NCBI RefSeq assembly: GCF_019375475.1
Contig: NZ_JAHXGQ010000004.1
Coordinates: forward strand, 310,001-374,000
Origin: Saccharothrix obliqua
Lineage (GTDB): Bacteria; Actinomycetota; Actinomycetes; Mycobacteriales; Pseudonocardiaceae
Reading direction: 5' to 3'
Length of the DNA: 64,000 bases
Shown here: piece by piece, positions 54,399 to 63,669 of the stretch
How the letters are laid out: each line of letters begins with the position of its first letter
How positions within the stretch are numbered: the first letter of the stretch is position 1
Made by a program: the position numbers and the translations under genes
Notes under the pieces: model-generated
Databases searched by the model: none
Seen by the model: only the letters and a program-made list of their open reading frames with translations
Told to the model about the DNA's origin: nothing

Positions 54399-56677
54399 GC
54401 GCGCTGGGCCGCGTGGTGCGTGCCGGCGTCCGCCGCAAGCGCGTGCAGACCGCCGTGATCGGGCTGGCCACGATGATGGCGGTGACGGCGTCCGTGCTCG
54501 GCGGGTCGCTGCTGGTGGTGTCGAGCGCGCCGTTCGACGAGGCGTTCACCGCGCAACGCGGTGCGCACGTGGCGGCGCGGTTCGCCGCACCGCCCCGGGC
54601 CGGCGCCGTCGCGGGGGTCACCGACAGCGCGGGCCCGTTCCCGTTCGGCACGGCCGTGCCGGACAGCCGCGGCCTGGAGCGCGCGCCGCTGGCGCTGGTC
54701 GGGCGGGCCGACCCCGGCGGGCCGGTGGACGAGGTGGCCGTGCTGAGCGGTCGGTGGGCCGCGGCGGTGGACGAGGTCGTGCTGTCCGCCGACGTGCCGT
54801 TCGCCGAGCGGCTGCTCGACCAGGAAATCCGGCTGGTGGACCGGCCGGGCGCGTTCACCGTGGTCGGCCTGGCCCGGTCGGTCAGCCGCACGGCCGACGC
54901 CTGGGTGCTGCCCGCCGCGCTGCCCGCGCCCACCGGCTACCAGGTGCTGTACCGGCTGGCCGAGCCCGACCGGGTGGACGACGCCGTGGCCGCGATCAGG
55001 GGCGTCGGCGAGGTGGTGGGCGCCCAGTCGTGGCTGGTGGTGAAGGAGGAGGCGGTCCGGGAGACGGCCGTGTACGTGCCGTTCCTGGTCGCGTTCGGCC
55101 TGCTGGGGCTGGTCATGTCGGTGCTGATCGTCGGCAACGTGGTGGCGGGCGCGGTGAGCGCGGGCACGCGGCGCATCGGCGTACTCAAGGCCCTCGGCTT
55201 CACCCCGGCGCAGGTGGTGCGTGCGCACGTGGCGCAGGCGCTGGTGCCGGCGGCGGTCGGCACGGCGGTCGGCGTGCTCGCGGGCAACCTGCTCGCGGTG
55301 CCCGTGCTGGCCGAGACGACCGAGGTGTACGGCACGGGCGCGCTCGGCGTGGACCCGGTGGTCGACCTGCTGGTGGTCGTCGGCGTGCTGGGCGTGGTGG
55401 CGCTGACCGCGTGGGCGGGCGCGGCGCGGGCCGGGCGGCTGCGGACGGTGGAGGCGCTGGCCGTCGGCCGCACCCCGCGCCCGCGCCGCGGTCGGACGGC
55501 GACCCGCGTCGCGGCCCGGCTGCCGGTCCCGGTACCGGTGGCGCTCGGGCTGGCGCGGCCGTTCGCGCGGCCGGTGCGCGCCCTCGGGCTGGTGGCGGCC
55601 GTCGTGTTCGGCACGACGGCGGTCACGTTCGCGGTCGGCCTGGGCACGTCGCTGGGCGCGGTGCAGACCGCGCGGGAACCCGACGCGACGGACGTGGTGA
55701 TCGGCGTGCGCGCGCCGGAGGGCGACCCGATCCCGACGGGCGCGACGGCGGCGCTGCGGCCGGACACCGACCGCGCGGCCGTCACGGCGGCGATCGACGC
55801 GCAGGCGGGCACCGCCGGGTACTACGGCATCGCGCGACGTCGGGCCGCCGTCGCCGGCATGAGCGGTTCGGTCGTGGCGCTCGCGTTCAGCGGCGACACG
55901 TCGCGCAGCAACTACCAGCTGATCTCCGGCACGTGGTTCCGCGGCGCGGGCGAGGCGGTCGTGCCGACGACGTTCCTCACCGCGACGGCCACGTCGATCG
56001 GCGACACCGTCACGCTGGAGGACGGCGGCCGGTCGGTGCGGTTGAAGATCGTCGGCGAGGTGTTCGACACGCGCAACGACGGCAAGCAGGTGCTGGTGGA
56101 CGCGGCGTCGCTGCCCGGTCTCCGGCCGACGATGTACCACATCTCGGTGCGCGAGGGCACGGACCTGCCCGCCTACCTGGCGGGGTTGTCGGCGGCGCTG
56201 CGACCGCTGGGCGTCGAGCCGCGGGAGGGCCGGGACGGCGGGTTCAGCGACATGCTCGCGTTGATCGCCGGGCTCACCGCGCTCCTCACCCTGCTGCTGG
56301 TGGCGGTCGCCGGGTTGGGCGTGCTCAACACCGTGCTGCTGGACACGCGGGAACGGGTGCGCGACCTCGGCGTGCACAAGGCGGTCGGCATGACACCGGG
56401 GCAGACCACGGCGCTGGTGGTCGCGTCGGTGGCGGTGACCGGTGTGGTCGGCGGGGTGCTGGGCGTCCCCGCCGGCGTGGCGCTGCACTCGGCGGTGCTG
56501 CCGCTGATGGCCGAGGGCGCGGGCACCGCGCTGCCGGCGTCCGCCCACGCCGCCTACCACCCGGTGGGGCTGGTGCTGTTCGCGCTCGGGGGGTTGGTGA
56601 TCGCGGTCCTGGGCGCGTTGCCACCCGCGGGTTGGGCGGCACGCACCCGCACCGCGACCGCGTTGCGCGCCGAGTAG
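54395..56677 (+). CDS. FtsX/MacB-type ABC permease
   Basis: The 760-residue permease has two FtsX domains. The first spans residues about 220-340 (FLVAFGLLGLVMSVLIVGNVVAG, RRIGVLKALGFTPAQVV) and the second lies at the C-terminus (ALLTLLLVAVAGLGVLNTVLL, RDLGVHKAVGMTPGQT). Large extracytoplasmic regions lie ahead of each. Such proteins move antibiotics, lipids or lipoproteins by a mechanical mechanism. The start GTG 54395 overlaps the ATPase stop, so the two subunits are made together. Confidence 0.92.
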   Translation: MSALGRVVRAGVRRKRVQTAVIGLATMMAVTASVLGGSLLVVSSAPFDEAFTAQRGAHVAARFAAPPRAGAVAGVTDSAGPFPFGTAVPDSRGLERAPLALVGRADPGGPVDEVAVLSGRWAAAVDEVVLSADVPFAERLLDQEIRLVDRPGAFTVVGLARSVSRTADAWVLPAALPAPTGYQVLYRLAEPDRVDDAVAAIRGVGEVVGAQSWLVVKEEAVRETAVYVPFLVAFGLLGLVMSVLIVGNVVAGAVSAGTRRIGVLKALGFTPAQVVRAHVAQALVPAAVGTAVGVLAGNLLAVPVLAETTEVYGTGALGVDPVVDLLVVVGVLGVVALTAWAGAARAGRLRTVEALAVGRTPRPRRGRTATRVAARLPVPVPVALGLARPFARPVRALGLVAAVVFGTTAVTFAVGLGTSLGAVQTAREPDATDVVIGVRAPEGDPIPTGATAALRPDTDRAAVTAAIDAQAGTAGYYGIARRRAAVAGMSGSVVALAFSGDTSRSNYQLISGTWFRGAGEAVVPTTFLTATATSIGDTVTLEDGGRSVRLKIVGEVFDTRNDGKQVLVDAASLPGLRPTMYHISVREGTDLPAYLAGLSAALRPLGVEPREGRDGGFSDMLALIAGLTALLTLLLVAVAGLGVLNTVLLDTRERVRDLGVHKAVGMTPGQTTALVVASVAVTGVVGGVLGVPAGVALHSAVLPLMAEGAGTALPASAHAAYHPVGLVLFALGGLVIAVLGALPPAGWAARTRTATALRAE

Positions 56678-56790
56678 GCGCTCCCCGGTTCCGTCCACTT
56701 CGGACGCCGCCGATATTCGATCGCCGGGACCCGTGCGGTGCGGGAACATGGTGCGTCACCCCACCGCCGACACGTCCTGGAGGACGACGG

Positions 56791-58614
56791 ATGACCGTGC
56801 CCGGGAACCCCGGCGCCGAACGATCACCCGACCGCCGCCCGGCGGTCGGGCTCGTCCTGCGCCACTACGGGCGGGAACTGTGGCGGCAGCGCCGCCTCGC
56901 GATACCCGCGTTCGCGCTGCCCGCCCTGGGCAACACCGTCCTGCTCTACCTCACGCCGCTGGTGATCGCCTCGCTGGTGGGCGCGCTGGCCGGCGGCGCG
57001 CCCGCCGAGGTGTCGACGGTGCTGCCCTACGTGCTCGGTTTCGCCGTGCTGATGCTGGTCGCCGAAGCGCTGTGGCGGGTCGGCGTGCACTGCCTGAACC
57101 GCACGGAGAGCCGCGGCATGGAGCGGTTGTGCGTGAGCGGCATGGAGGAGCTGCTGGCCAAGGACGCGGCGTTCTTCCACGACAACTTCGCGGGCTCGCT
57201 GACCAAGCGGGTGCTCGGCTTCACCCGCCAGTTCGAGGAGTTCGTGGACACCCTGGTGTTCCAGGTGGCGGCGAACGTCGTGCCGCTGGTCTTCGCGTCG
57301 GTCGTGCTGTGGCGCTACCACCCGGTGCTGGTGCTCGTGCTGGTCGGCCTGCTGCTGCTCACCGGTCTGGTGATCGCGCCGCTGGTGCGTCGCAGGCAGC
57401 TGCTGGTCAACGACCGGGAGGCGGCGATCGCGCGGGTTTCCGGTCACGTGTCCGACACGTTGACGAACATGGAGACCGTGCGGGCGTTCGCCGCCGAGCA
57501 ACGCGAGGCGGCGGAGCACCGGTCGCGGGTCGCCGAGCAACGCAGGCTGACGTTGCGGTCGTGGGATTACGGGAACCTCCGCATCGACACCGTCGTCGCG
57601 CCCATGTCGGTGCTGACCAACGCGCTCGGCCTGCTGGTCGCGGTGGGGTTGGGTGGCGGTGCGCTGGGCATCGAGGCGATCGTGGTGACGTTCACGTACT
57701 TCGCCAACGCGACGCGGATCATGTTCGAGTTCAACCAGATCTACCGGCGGTTGGAGGGTTCGCTGACCGAGGCGGCGCAGTTCACCGAGCTGCTGCTCAC
57801 GCCGCCGACCGTGGTCGACCCGCCCGCGCCGGAACCGCTCGCGCCGTCGGGCGCGGAGGTCAGGTTCGAGCGGGTGGTGTTCGCGCACGACCGCGGCCGG
57901 CCGTTGTTCGACGGGCTCGACCTCACCATCCCCAGCGGGCACAAGGTCGGCCTGGTCGGGCGGTCCGGTGGTGGGAAGACGACGTTGACCCGGCTGCTGC
58001 TGCGGCTGATGGACGTCGACGGCGGGCGGATCCTGGCGGGTGGCCAGGACATCGCGAAGCTGCGCCAGGAGGACTTGCGCGGGCTGATCGCCTACGTGCC
58101 GCAGGAGCCCGCGATGTTCCACCGGACGCTGCGCGAGAACCTCGCCTTCGCCCGTCCGGGCGCCACCGCCGCCGAGATCGAGCGCGCCGCGCGGGCCGCG
58201 CACGTGACCGACTTCGCCGACTCCCTGCCGCAGGGCTTCGACACGCTGGTCGGCGAGCGCGGCGTCAAGCTGTCCGGTGGGCAGCGCCAGCGGGTCGCCC
58301 TGGCCCGCGCCATCCTGCGTGACGCGCCGATCCTGCTGCTGGACGAGGCGACCAGCGCGCTGGACTCGGAGAACGAGGTCCTGGTGCAGGAGGCGCTGTG
58401 GCGGTTGATGGAGGACCGGACCGCCATCGTGGTGGCGCACCGGCTCAGCACCGTGGTCCGCATGGACCGGCTGATCGTGCTGGACGAGGGTCGGATCGTG
58501 GAGCAGGGCACGCACGAGGAACTGCTCCGGGCACAGGGCGCCTACGCCCGCCTGTGGCACCACCAGTCCGGCGGCTTCCTCACCGACGAGCCCCTGACCG
58601 ACGCCGCCCGGTGA
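56791..58614 (+). CDS. ABC exporter with fused membrane and ATPase domains
   Basis: The 607-residue half-transporter has about six membrane segments in residues 20-320. Its ATPase has Walker A GRSGGGKTT, YVPQEPAMFHRTLRENL, signature LSGGQRQR, Walker B ILLLDEATSALD and H-loop VVAHRLST. This is the type IV exporter architecture of MsbA, LmrA and many peptide or drug exporters, working as a homodimer or with a partner. Start ATG 56791 has GGAGG eight bases upstream. It follows the MacB-like pair by 113 bases on the same strand and ends at a hairpin. Confidence 0.93.
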   Translation: MTVPGNPGAERSPDRRPAVGLVLRHYGRELWRQRRLAIPAFALPALGNTVLLYLTPLVIASLVGALAGGAPAEVSTVLPYVLGFAVLMLVAEALWRVGVHCLNRTESRGMERLCVSGMEELLAKDAAFFHDNFAGSLTKRVLGFTRQFEEFVDTLVFQVAANVVPLVFASVVLWRYHPVLVLVLVGLLLLTGLVIAPLVRRRQLLVNDREAAIARVSGHVSDTLTNMETVRAFAAEQREAAEHRSRVAEQRRLTLRSWDYGNLRIDTVVAPMSVLTNALGLLVAVGLGGGALGIEAIVVTFTYFANATRIMFEFNQIYRRLEGSLTEAAQFTELLLTPPTVVDPPAPEPLAPSGAEVRFERVVFAHDRGRPLFDGLDLTIPSGHKVGLVGRSGGGKTTLTRLLLRLMDVDGGRILAGGQDIAKLRQEDLRGLIAYVPQEPAMFHRTLRENLAFARPGATAAEIERAARAAHVTDFADSLPQGFDTLVGERGVKLSGGQRQRVALARAILRDAPILLLDEATSALDSENEVLVQEALWRLMEDRTAIVVAHRLSTVVRMDRLIVLDEGRIVEQGTHEELLRAQGAYARLWHHQSGGFLTDEPLTDAAR

Positions 58615-58618
58615 CCTG

Positions 58619-58655
58619 CGTGGTGATCCTCGGGTTCGCGCCGAGGATCACCACG
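58619..58655. terminator. Hairpin terminator after the ABC exporter gene
   Basis: CGTGGTGATCCTCGG pairs perfectly over 15 bases with its reverse complement around a 7-base loop, starting five bases after the stop codon. Confidence 0.85.
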
Positions 58656-58784
58656 GCCTTGTCCCGGGCACCCGGCGGTGCCGGGGTCGCTGGGGCGCCC
58701 GGTCTGCCGTGCACCGCGGGTCGTGCGGGGAGCACCCGCGTGGGCGGAAGACCGGGTGCGGCCGTCGGGCCGGTCGAGGTTCCC

Positions 58785-58997
58785 GAAGCACCCCTGCCAA
58801 CGCGGGGAAGCCGCGAAGCCGCAGCAGTCCGGCAACCACCGGCTGGGACCACCCCCGCTCGCGCAGGGAAGACCTCGGCCCAGGCGACGGTCTCCCCACC
58901 CGGGTAGGGACCACCCCCGCTCGCGCGGGGAAGACCAGAGCGAAGTGTGGGTCAAGTATGGGTTGAGCCGGACCACCCCCGCTCGCGCGGGAAAGAC
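58785..58997 (-). CRISPR. Small orphan CRISPR array, type I-E-like repeat
   Basis: Three near-identical 28-base repeats lie at 58846-58873, 58908-58935 and 58970-58997. On the plus strand they begin GGACCACCCCCGCTCGCGC and end GGGGAAGAC, with one change each in the first and third. Spacers are 34 bases. A decayed fourth copy (58785-58812, about 21 of 28 matching) sits one period to the left, and a still weaker one near 58725-58752. On the minus strand the repeat has the GTCTTCCCCGCGCGAGCGGGG form of type I-E repeats. The AT-richer leader-like side is therefore on the right and the decayed trailer end on the left. No cas gene is in the window. Confidence 0.85.
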
Positions 58998-59605
58998 ACT
59001 TCATGACCCCTGTGACTTTACTGCGGGGTGGGGTGGTTTTCATTCGGTTCATCATCGTCTCGTTATGAGCTGTAGGCGTCGGGAGGCGGTTCGCCTTCAG
59101 CGCGCGACAGCGCCGCGTCCGCCACGCTCAGCGCCCGATGGGCGCGTACCCCTGGGCCGCCAGTGCGCGCGGTCGCCGTGTGTCAGAGTGGCGTAAAGCT
59201 GAGGCCATGCGCGAGCGTCCCAGGCATGGCGCGCCAACGCTATGGCACGTTCCAGGCTGCGCACGGCCCCCGGGCTCTCGACCGCGAGTCCGGCCACCCG
59301 CGGTACTCGGCAAGACCGCGGCATGAGCCCCGATGACGCCCACCGGCGGCTGATGCGCTCGAACGTGACGACAGCGGGCAGGACCGCGGCCACCGGTCCA
59401 CCGCACCAGGGGGCGTCAACGCCAAGCCCGATGCCAAGAGCGCATTCGTACCCCACGACGCGCTTCGGGAGAACTGCCTGCTCATCTCTCCACTACACCG
59501 CCGGGTAGCCGGCACGCGCGGCCATCACATCGAGGCTCGCCCCGGCCGAAACCCGCAACGCCCGCAGCACGCTCGTACCGCCAAGACTTCGCGAACCAGA
59601 GAGCG
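58998..59605. other. Region without a recognisable gene
   Basis: The first 80 bases are relatively AT-rich and could be the CRISPR leader. The rest has only short frames of arginine-rich sequence on both strands, none with a family I recognise, a convincing start or a plausible codon pattern. It may hold remnants of a lost gene or mobile element. Confidence 0.5.
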
Positions 59606-59650
59606 GGGCCGGTTCCGAGGCACCCCCCTGGTGGACCTCGGAACCGGCCC
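59606..59650. terminator. Hairpin terminator of the sigma / anti-sigma operon
   Basis: GGGCCGGTTCCGAGG pairs perfectly over 15 bases with its reverse complement (59636-59650) around a 15-base loop. It lies four bases beyond the stop of the leftward anti-sigma gene. Confidence 0.85.
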
Positions 59651-59653
59651 GGG

Positions 59654-60382
59654 TCAGCCGAGGGACCTCGCCAGTGCGAGCGTGTCGGCCTCGGTCAACG
59701 TGTTGGACGTGATCGCGTAGACGACGCCCGTGCTCGTCGTCCAGGTCAAACGACGGCCGGTGCACTGGTGGGTGCTCGTCTGCTCAGGCTTCGTCACGGC
59801 CACCAACTGCACACTGAGCACCAAAGGCCCCTGGGCCCACTGCCCACGCCGGCCGTTGATGTCCGGCTCCAACTCCACCACATCCGGCCGCGCCGACGAT
59901 TCGACCGCCACCTGCGAGTCCTCGGAGTAGCGCTCCAGCGTCCACACCGCCTTCGGCGTCGAGTACGTCACCGCCACCACCCCACGACCCTGCCCGAACG
60001 GCTGGAACAAAACGCGCTCCGGCGACGCCCAGGGCGCGTCGACGGGCGGGCGCCAGGCCAGCCACCTCTCGACCACGCCCGCGTCCGAGAGCCGCGGCAT
60101 CCGACCGCAGAACGGTGTGCTCTCCTCGGGCACGGACCACGTCGTCGGAGCCGAGGAGGTGGCCGCCGCCTCGACGGTCCCCCCTGGCGCCTCCCTCCGC
60201 AGCAGCGCCAACGACACCAGCGCCAACACCAGGAGGCACGCGGCGAGCAGGAACGGTCCGGCCCAGCGGCGCGGTGGGCGCTCGGGCAGGCGGTCCACCA
60301 CGGCCGCCACCACCTCCTCGGACGGCTCCCGGCGCAGTTCGCGCCCCAGCTCGCGCAGTTCGCGCTCCACGTCCTCAGCCAC
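59654..60382 (-). CDS. Membrane-anchored probable anti-sigma factor
   Basis: The 242-residue protein has a cytoplasmic N-terminus of about 40 residues (ELRELGRELRREPSEEVV), one membrane segment (AGPFLLAACLLVLALVSLALL region) and an extracytoplasmic domain. The domain ends with VVYAITSNTLTEADTLALARSL, a pattern seen at the end of anti-sigma sensor domains. The start GTG 60382 overlaps the sigma gene by eight bases, which supports the role: it would hold the sigma factor at the membrane until a signal arrives. The short cytoplasmic part lacks a zinc HxxxCxxC motif, so it is not of the ZAS type. Confidence 0.75.
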   Translation of the reverse strand: MAEDVERELRELGRELRREPSEEVVAAVVDRLPERPPRRWAGPFLLAACLLVLALVSLALLRREAPGGTVEAAATSSAPTTWSVPEESTPFCGRMPRLSDAGVVERWLAWRPPVDAPWASPERVLFQPFGQGRGVVAVTYSTPKAVWTLERYSEDSQVAVESSARPDVVELEPDINGRRGQWAQGPLVLSVQLVAVTKPEQTSTHQCTGRRLTWTTSTGVVYAITSNTLTEADTLALARSLG

Positions 60383-60917
60383 GCCTGACCTCGTCCTCCC
60401 GCGCCACGCCCAGCAGATCGCGCAGCCGCCCCAGCGCACGCGCGCCACGCGACTTCACCGTGCCCCGCGGCCACCGCAGCACCCGGGCCGTCTCGTCCTC
60501 GGTCAGCTCCAGCAGGTACCGGCACTCCAGCACCTGCCGGTCGCGCTCGTCCAACTGCCGCAACGCCGCCAGCAGCCGCCGCTTCCGCTCGTCCGCCACG
60601 ACCACCTCGTCGGGCTCGACGGGCGGCGGACCGCCGCCGAGCACCGCGACCCGCCCCGCCAACGCGACCCGCCGGCCGTGCGCGCGGTGGGAGTTGCGGG
60701 CGACGTTCGCCACGATCCGCAGCAACCACGGCCGGAACGGCGCGCCGCGCCGGAAGTCGCCGAAACCCCGGTACGCACGGACGAAGGCGTCCTGCACCAC
60801 GTCGTCCGCGTCGCCGGCCGCGCCCAGCAGCCGGGCGACCCGCACCGCGTCCGAGTGGTGCCGCCGCACCAGTTCCCCGAACGCCTCCACGTCACCGGCA
60901 CGCGACCGGTCGACCAA
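60375..60917 (-). CDS. ECF RNA polymerase sigma factor
   Basis: The 180-residue protein has region 2 (FGELVRRHHSDAVRVARLL, DDVVQDAFVRAYRGFGDFR, FRPWLLRIVANVARN) and region 4 (LRQLDERDRQVLECRYLLE, LTEDETARVLRWPRGTVKSR). It is a SigE-like extracytoplasmic-function sigma factor. The start is TTG 60917 with GAGGGG upstream; no better in-frame start follows before region 2. It is coupled to the anti-sigma gene. Confidence 0.93.
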   Translation of the reverse strand: MVDRSRAGDVEAFGELVRRHHSDAVRVARLLGAAGDADDVVQDAFVRAYRGFGDFRRGAPFRPWLLRIVANVARNSHRAHGRRVALAGRVAVLGGGPPPVEPDEVVVADERKRRLLAALRQLDERDRQVLECRYLLELTEDETARVLRWPRGTVKSRGARALGRLRDLLGVAREDEVRRG

Positions 60918-60998
60918 CCGCCCCTCGTCCAGGACCGCTCCCCTCGGCTCGCCCTCCCACCGGGTCCTACACCGCTCGGGCCGCCGGGGTTCCCGGGT

Positions 60999-62495
60999 TC
61001 ACCCGGTCGGCAGCACCGTCCGGCACGCCAGGTGCAGCGCCAGCCGCTCGTCGCGGTGCGCGAGGTCGACGCCCAGTTCCCGCTCGACGCGGGCGATGCG
61101 GGCCGCCACGGTGTTGCGGTGCACGCCGAGCGTCGCGGCGGTCTCGGCGATCGACGACTCGGCGTCCAGGTACGCGGACAGGGTGCGCACCAGGTCACCG
61201 GGCAGGCCGCGCAGCGGGGCGAGCAGGGCGCGGGCGGCCGGTTCGAACGTGTCGGTCCGCGTCCACTCCAGCAGCAGCTGCGCCATGCCGAGCTGGTCGA
61301 CGTGCAGGAAGTTGCCGCTCTCGACGCGGGTCGCGGCGAGCCGGGCGGCGTCGGTCGCCTCGGCCACGGTCTTCGCCAACCCCTCGAACCGGGCGTGCGG
61401 GCGACCGACACCCATGTGCGCGCGCACGGTCCGCCGCAGGTCGCGCTGCGCCGCGCGGAGCCGGGTGCCCAGCGCCCGCACGCGGGCGGCGGTCGGTTCC
61501 TGGTCGAACGAGGTCCACGCGGTCCAGCCGTCGCCGTGCTCCACCACGACCGCCGCCACACCCGCCGCACGCAGCGCAGCCACCACGTCCGGCCCGCGCG
61601 CCACCACGTCCACCGAGGCCGGGACGCCGACGCGGATGCCGACGTGCCAACCGCCGAGCTGCCACCCCGCGTCGGTGGCGCGGCGGCGCAGGTCGGCGGT
61701 CGGTTCGCCGTCCAACCGCAGCAGGTCGCCCAGCAACGCCGTGCGAGACCGCGCGTCGCGCTCCAGTTCGAGGCGGTTGGCCAGCAGCCACCGCTGCACC
61801 GCGCCGCCGGTCAGCGCCAACGCGGGCGGTGCCACCTCGGCACGCGCGGCGGCCGGACCGGACAGCTCCACCGCCAGCCACGCGCTGGGCCGGGCACGCG
61901 GCAGCACGACGGGGTGGGCCAGCACCACACCGCCCGGCACGTCGATGCGTTGCGGCACGGGTTCGTCCACGCGCACCGCGCCGCGCACCGGGTCCCCCGC
62001 GAGCAACGCACCCCGGTCGTCGAGCAACGCGACCGGCGCGTCCAGCAGGTCACGCAGCACCGCCACGACCTCCTCGGGTGGCCGCAGCCGCTCGCCCAGC
62101 GCGGCCTGCGCCGCCAGCACCAGCCGCGCCCGGTCCAGGTCCGGCGCGGCCAACGCCAGCCGGGCCGCGACCACCAGGTCCAGCGGCTCGGCGGCGGTGA
62201 CCAGCACCGGCACCGCCAGCCGGTCGCCGAGCAACCGCGTGGCCGGCGGCAGCCCGCCGGGCAGCAGCACACCCGCGCCGCCGGCGTCGGCGACCCGGCG
62301 CAACAACGCGTCGACCCGCCAGTCCGCGGCGGGCGGCGGGTGCACCGGCACCACCAGCTCGCCGGCCGCCACCTCGGGGCGCAGGTCGAACACCGCGCGC
62401 ACCGCCGTGACCCGGCGGTCCAAGCCGTCCGCGCCCGCCGGCACCACCACGTCGGACCACTCGGGCAGGGCCAGCAGCCCCCGCACGGCGATCAC
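60999..62495 (-). CDS. PucR-family transcriptional regulator
   Basis: The 498-residue protein opens with a PucR domain (VRGLLALPEWSDVVVPAGADG, RRVTAVRAVFDLRPEVAAG). The middle has the degenerate GGDEF-like region of CdaR/PucR proteins (GWHVGIRVGVPASVDVV, MGVGRPHARFEGL). The C-terminus is the PucR helix-turn-helix (IAETAATLGVHRNTVAARI). These regulators often control purine or hydantoin breakdown. The start GTG 62495 overlaps the stop of the DUF917 gene, so it is co-expressed with that gene and probably regulates it. Confidence 0.92.
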   Translation of the reverse strand: MIAVRGLLALPEWSDVVVPAGADGLDRRVTAVRAVFDLRPEVAAGELVVPVHPPPAADWRVDALLRRVADAGGAGVLLPGGLPPATRLLGDRLAVPVLVTAAEPLDLVVAARLALAAPDLDRARLVLAAQAALGERLRPPEEVVAVLRDLLDAPVALLDDRGALLAGDPVRGAVRVDEPVPQRIDVPGGVVLAHPVVLPRARPSAWLAVELSGPAAARAEVAPPALALTGGAVQRWLLANRLELERDARSRTALLGDLLRLDGEPTADLRRRATDAGWQLGGWHVGIRVGVPASVDVVARGPDVVAALRAAGVAAVVVEHGDGWTAWTSFDQEPTAARVRALGTRLRAAQRDLRRTVRAHMGVGRPHARFEGLAKTVAEATDAARLAATRVESGNFLHVDQLGMAQLLLEWTRTDTFEPAARALLAPLRGLPGDLVRTLSAYLDAESSIAETAATLGVHRNTVAARIARVERELGVDLAHRDERLALHLACRTVLPTG

Positions 62496-63505
62496 GCGGG
62501 CACCGGGTCGCAGTCGATGCCGAACGCACGCGGCGCCACCACCGGCAGGTGCGCCGGGTCGGCCCAGAACGCCGGGGCGGGCAGCCGGGCCACTACCAAC
62601 TCGATCCCCGGCCGCACGTGGTAGCAGGAGATCGGCGCGCGGGTGCGGCGCTCCAGCACCACGAGCACGTCCGGCGTGGCGGCGACCGGCGCGCCGTCAC
62701 GCAGCGCCAGCAGGTACTCGTTCTCCATCTCCAGGCGCAGCACCGCGCCCGTGGCGTGGTCCAGCACCGCGACGCTGCCCCGGCCGAAACCCGTGCCGCG
62801 TCGGCGGGACACGTCCACCACGCGGCCGGTGGCCAGGACGTCGCCCGGCACGCCCGTCACCGCACGCCTGCCCAGTTCCAGCGCGCCGGACGTGCTGCCG
62901 ACCACCGCGCACCCCGGCAGGTCGGCCACGCGGACCGGGCTCAACGCGAGCACCGCCCACCCGCCGACCACGGTGAGGAACCCGCGCACCGCCCGTTCGA
63001 CGTCCGCGGGCGTGCCGGTGGCCAGGACCAGCACCTGGCCGCCGGGCGCGGCGAGCGCCGCCGGCGCGACACCCCGGCCGGCCGCCGCGGTGGACAGCTG
63101 GTCCAGCCGCGGCAGGCCCCGTCCGGCCAGGTCGGCGTCCACGTACGGCAGGTCGAGGTCGTCGGCGGCGACCACCGGCAGCAGCCCGTTCAACCCGCCG
63201 ACCTCGATGCTCATCACCGCGTCCGGCCGGTCGCCGGTCCACCGGGCGATCGCGTCCACGGCCGTGCGGAACTCGTGGCCGCCCATGGGTTTCTCGGCCA
63301 GCACGGCGGTCGCGCCGACCAGGCCGACGGGCACCACCAGGGCGTCCGGCGGGAGGTCGCCGGGCGGGATCGCGGTCGGCCGCCGCCCGGCGTCGATCCG
63401 CCCGCGCAGCACCGCGCCCGCCCACGCGGTGTCGCCGCCGCCACCGGAGCCGAGCAACGTCACGCCAAGCTCCAGGGCGGCCACGTCGTCGCGGTCGATG
63501 CGCAT
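62492..63505 (-). CDS. DUF917 family protein (hydantoinase-associated)
   Basis: The 337-residue protein has the family's start RIDRDDVAALELGVTLLGSGGGGD and VPVGLVGATAVLAEKPMGG. Its end, HLPVVAPRAFGIDCDPVP, is also typical. DUF917 includes S-methyl thiohydantoin desulfurase, and its members often lie next to hydantoinase and PucR genes; the reaction of this one is not established. ATG 63505 fits the family N-terminus best; ATG 63523 would add six residues. Together with the PucR gene and the second DUF917 copy it forms a leftward operon. Confidence 0.88.
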   Translation of the reverse strand: MRIDRDDVAALELGVTLLGSGGGGDTAWAGAVLRGRIDAGRRPTAIPPGDLPPDALVVPVGLVGATAVLAEKPMGGHEFRTAVDAIARWTGDRPDAVMSIEVGGLNGLLPVVAADDLDLPYVDADLAGRGLPRLDQLSTAAAGRGVAPAALAAPGGQVLVLATGTPADVERAVRGFLTVVGGWAVLALSPVRVADLPGCAVVGSTSGALELGRRAVTGVPGDVLATGRVVDVSRRRGTGFGRGSVAVLDHATGAVLRLEMENEYLLALRDGAPVAATPDVLVVLERRTRAPISCYHVRPGIELVVARLPAPAFWADPAHLPVVAPRAFGIDCDPVPA

Positions 63506-63669
63506 GTGGACAGTGTCGCCCATCCCGCTCGGCGCAGCGCGCGACCGCCGTCCGGGCCGGCGCCCTCACCGGTCGCCGGTGTCCACCACGGCGTGCCGGG
63601 CCGAGCGGGCACGCCGCCTTCGCGAACACCGCTCCGGTGACCTGCCGATCACCACGGCGGTCCGCTCGC

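Noticed and set aside
54754-56790. N-terminal extension of the fused ABC exporter frame through the FtsX gene
   Set aside because: This part is a shadow of the FtsX permease. The true exporter begins at ATG 56791 with GGAGG upstream.
58681-59000. Reading the repeated CCCCCGCTCGCGCGGGG words as transcription terminators
   Set aside because: Three nearly identical 28-base copies at exact 62-base intervals with unrelated sequence between them fit a CRISPR array better than terminators.
59097-59515. Minus-strand frames of 91-119 residues right of the CRISPR array
   Set aside because: No family, no ribosome-binding site and competing frames on both strands; not supported as a gene or transposase.
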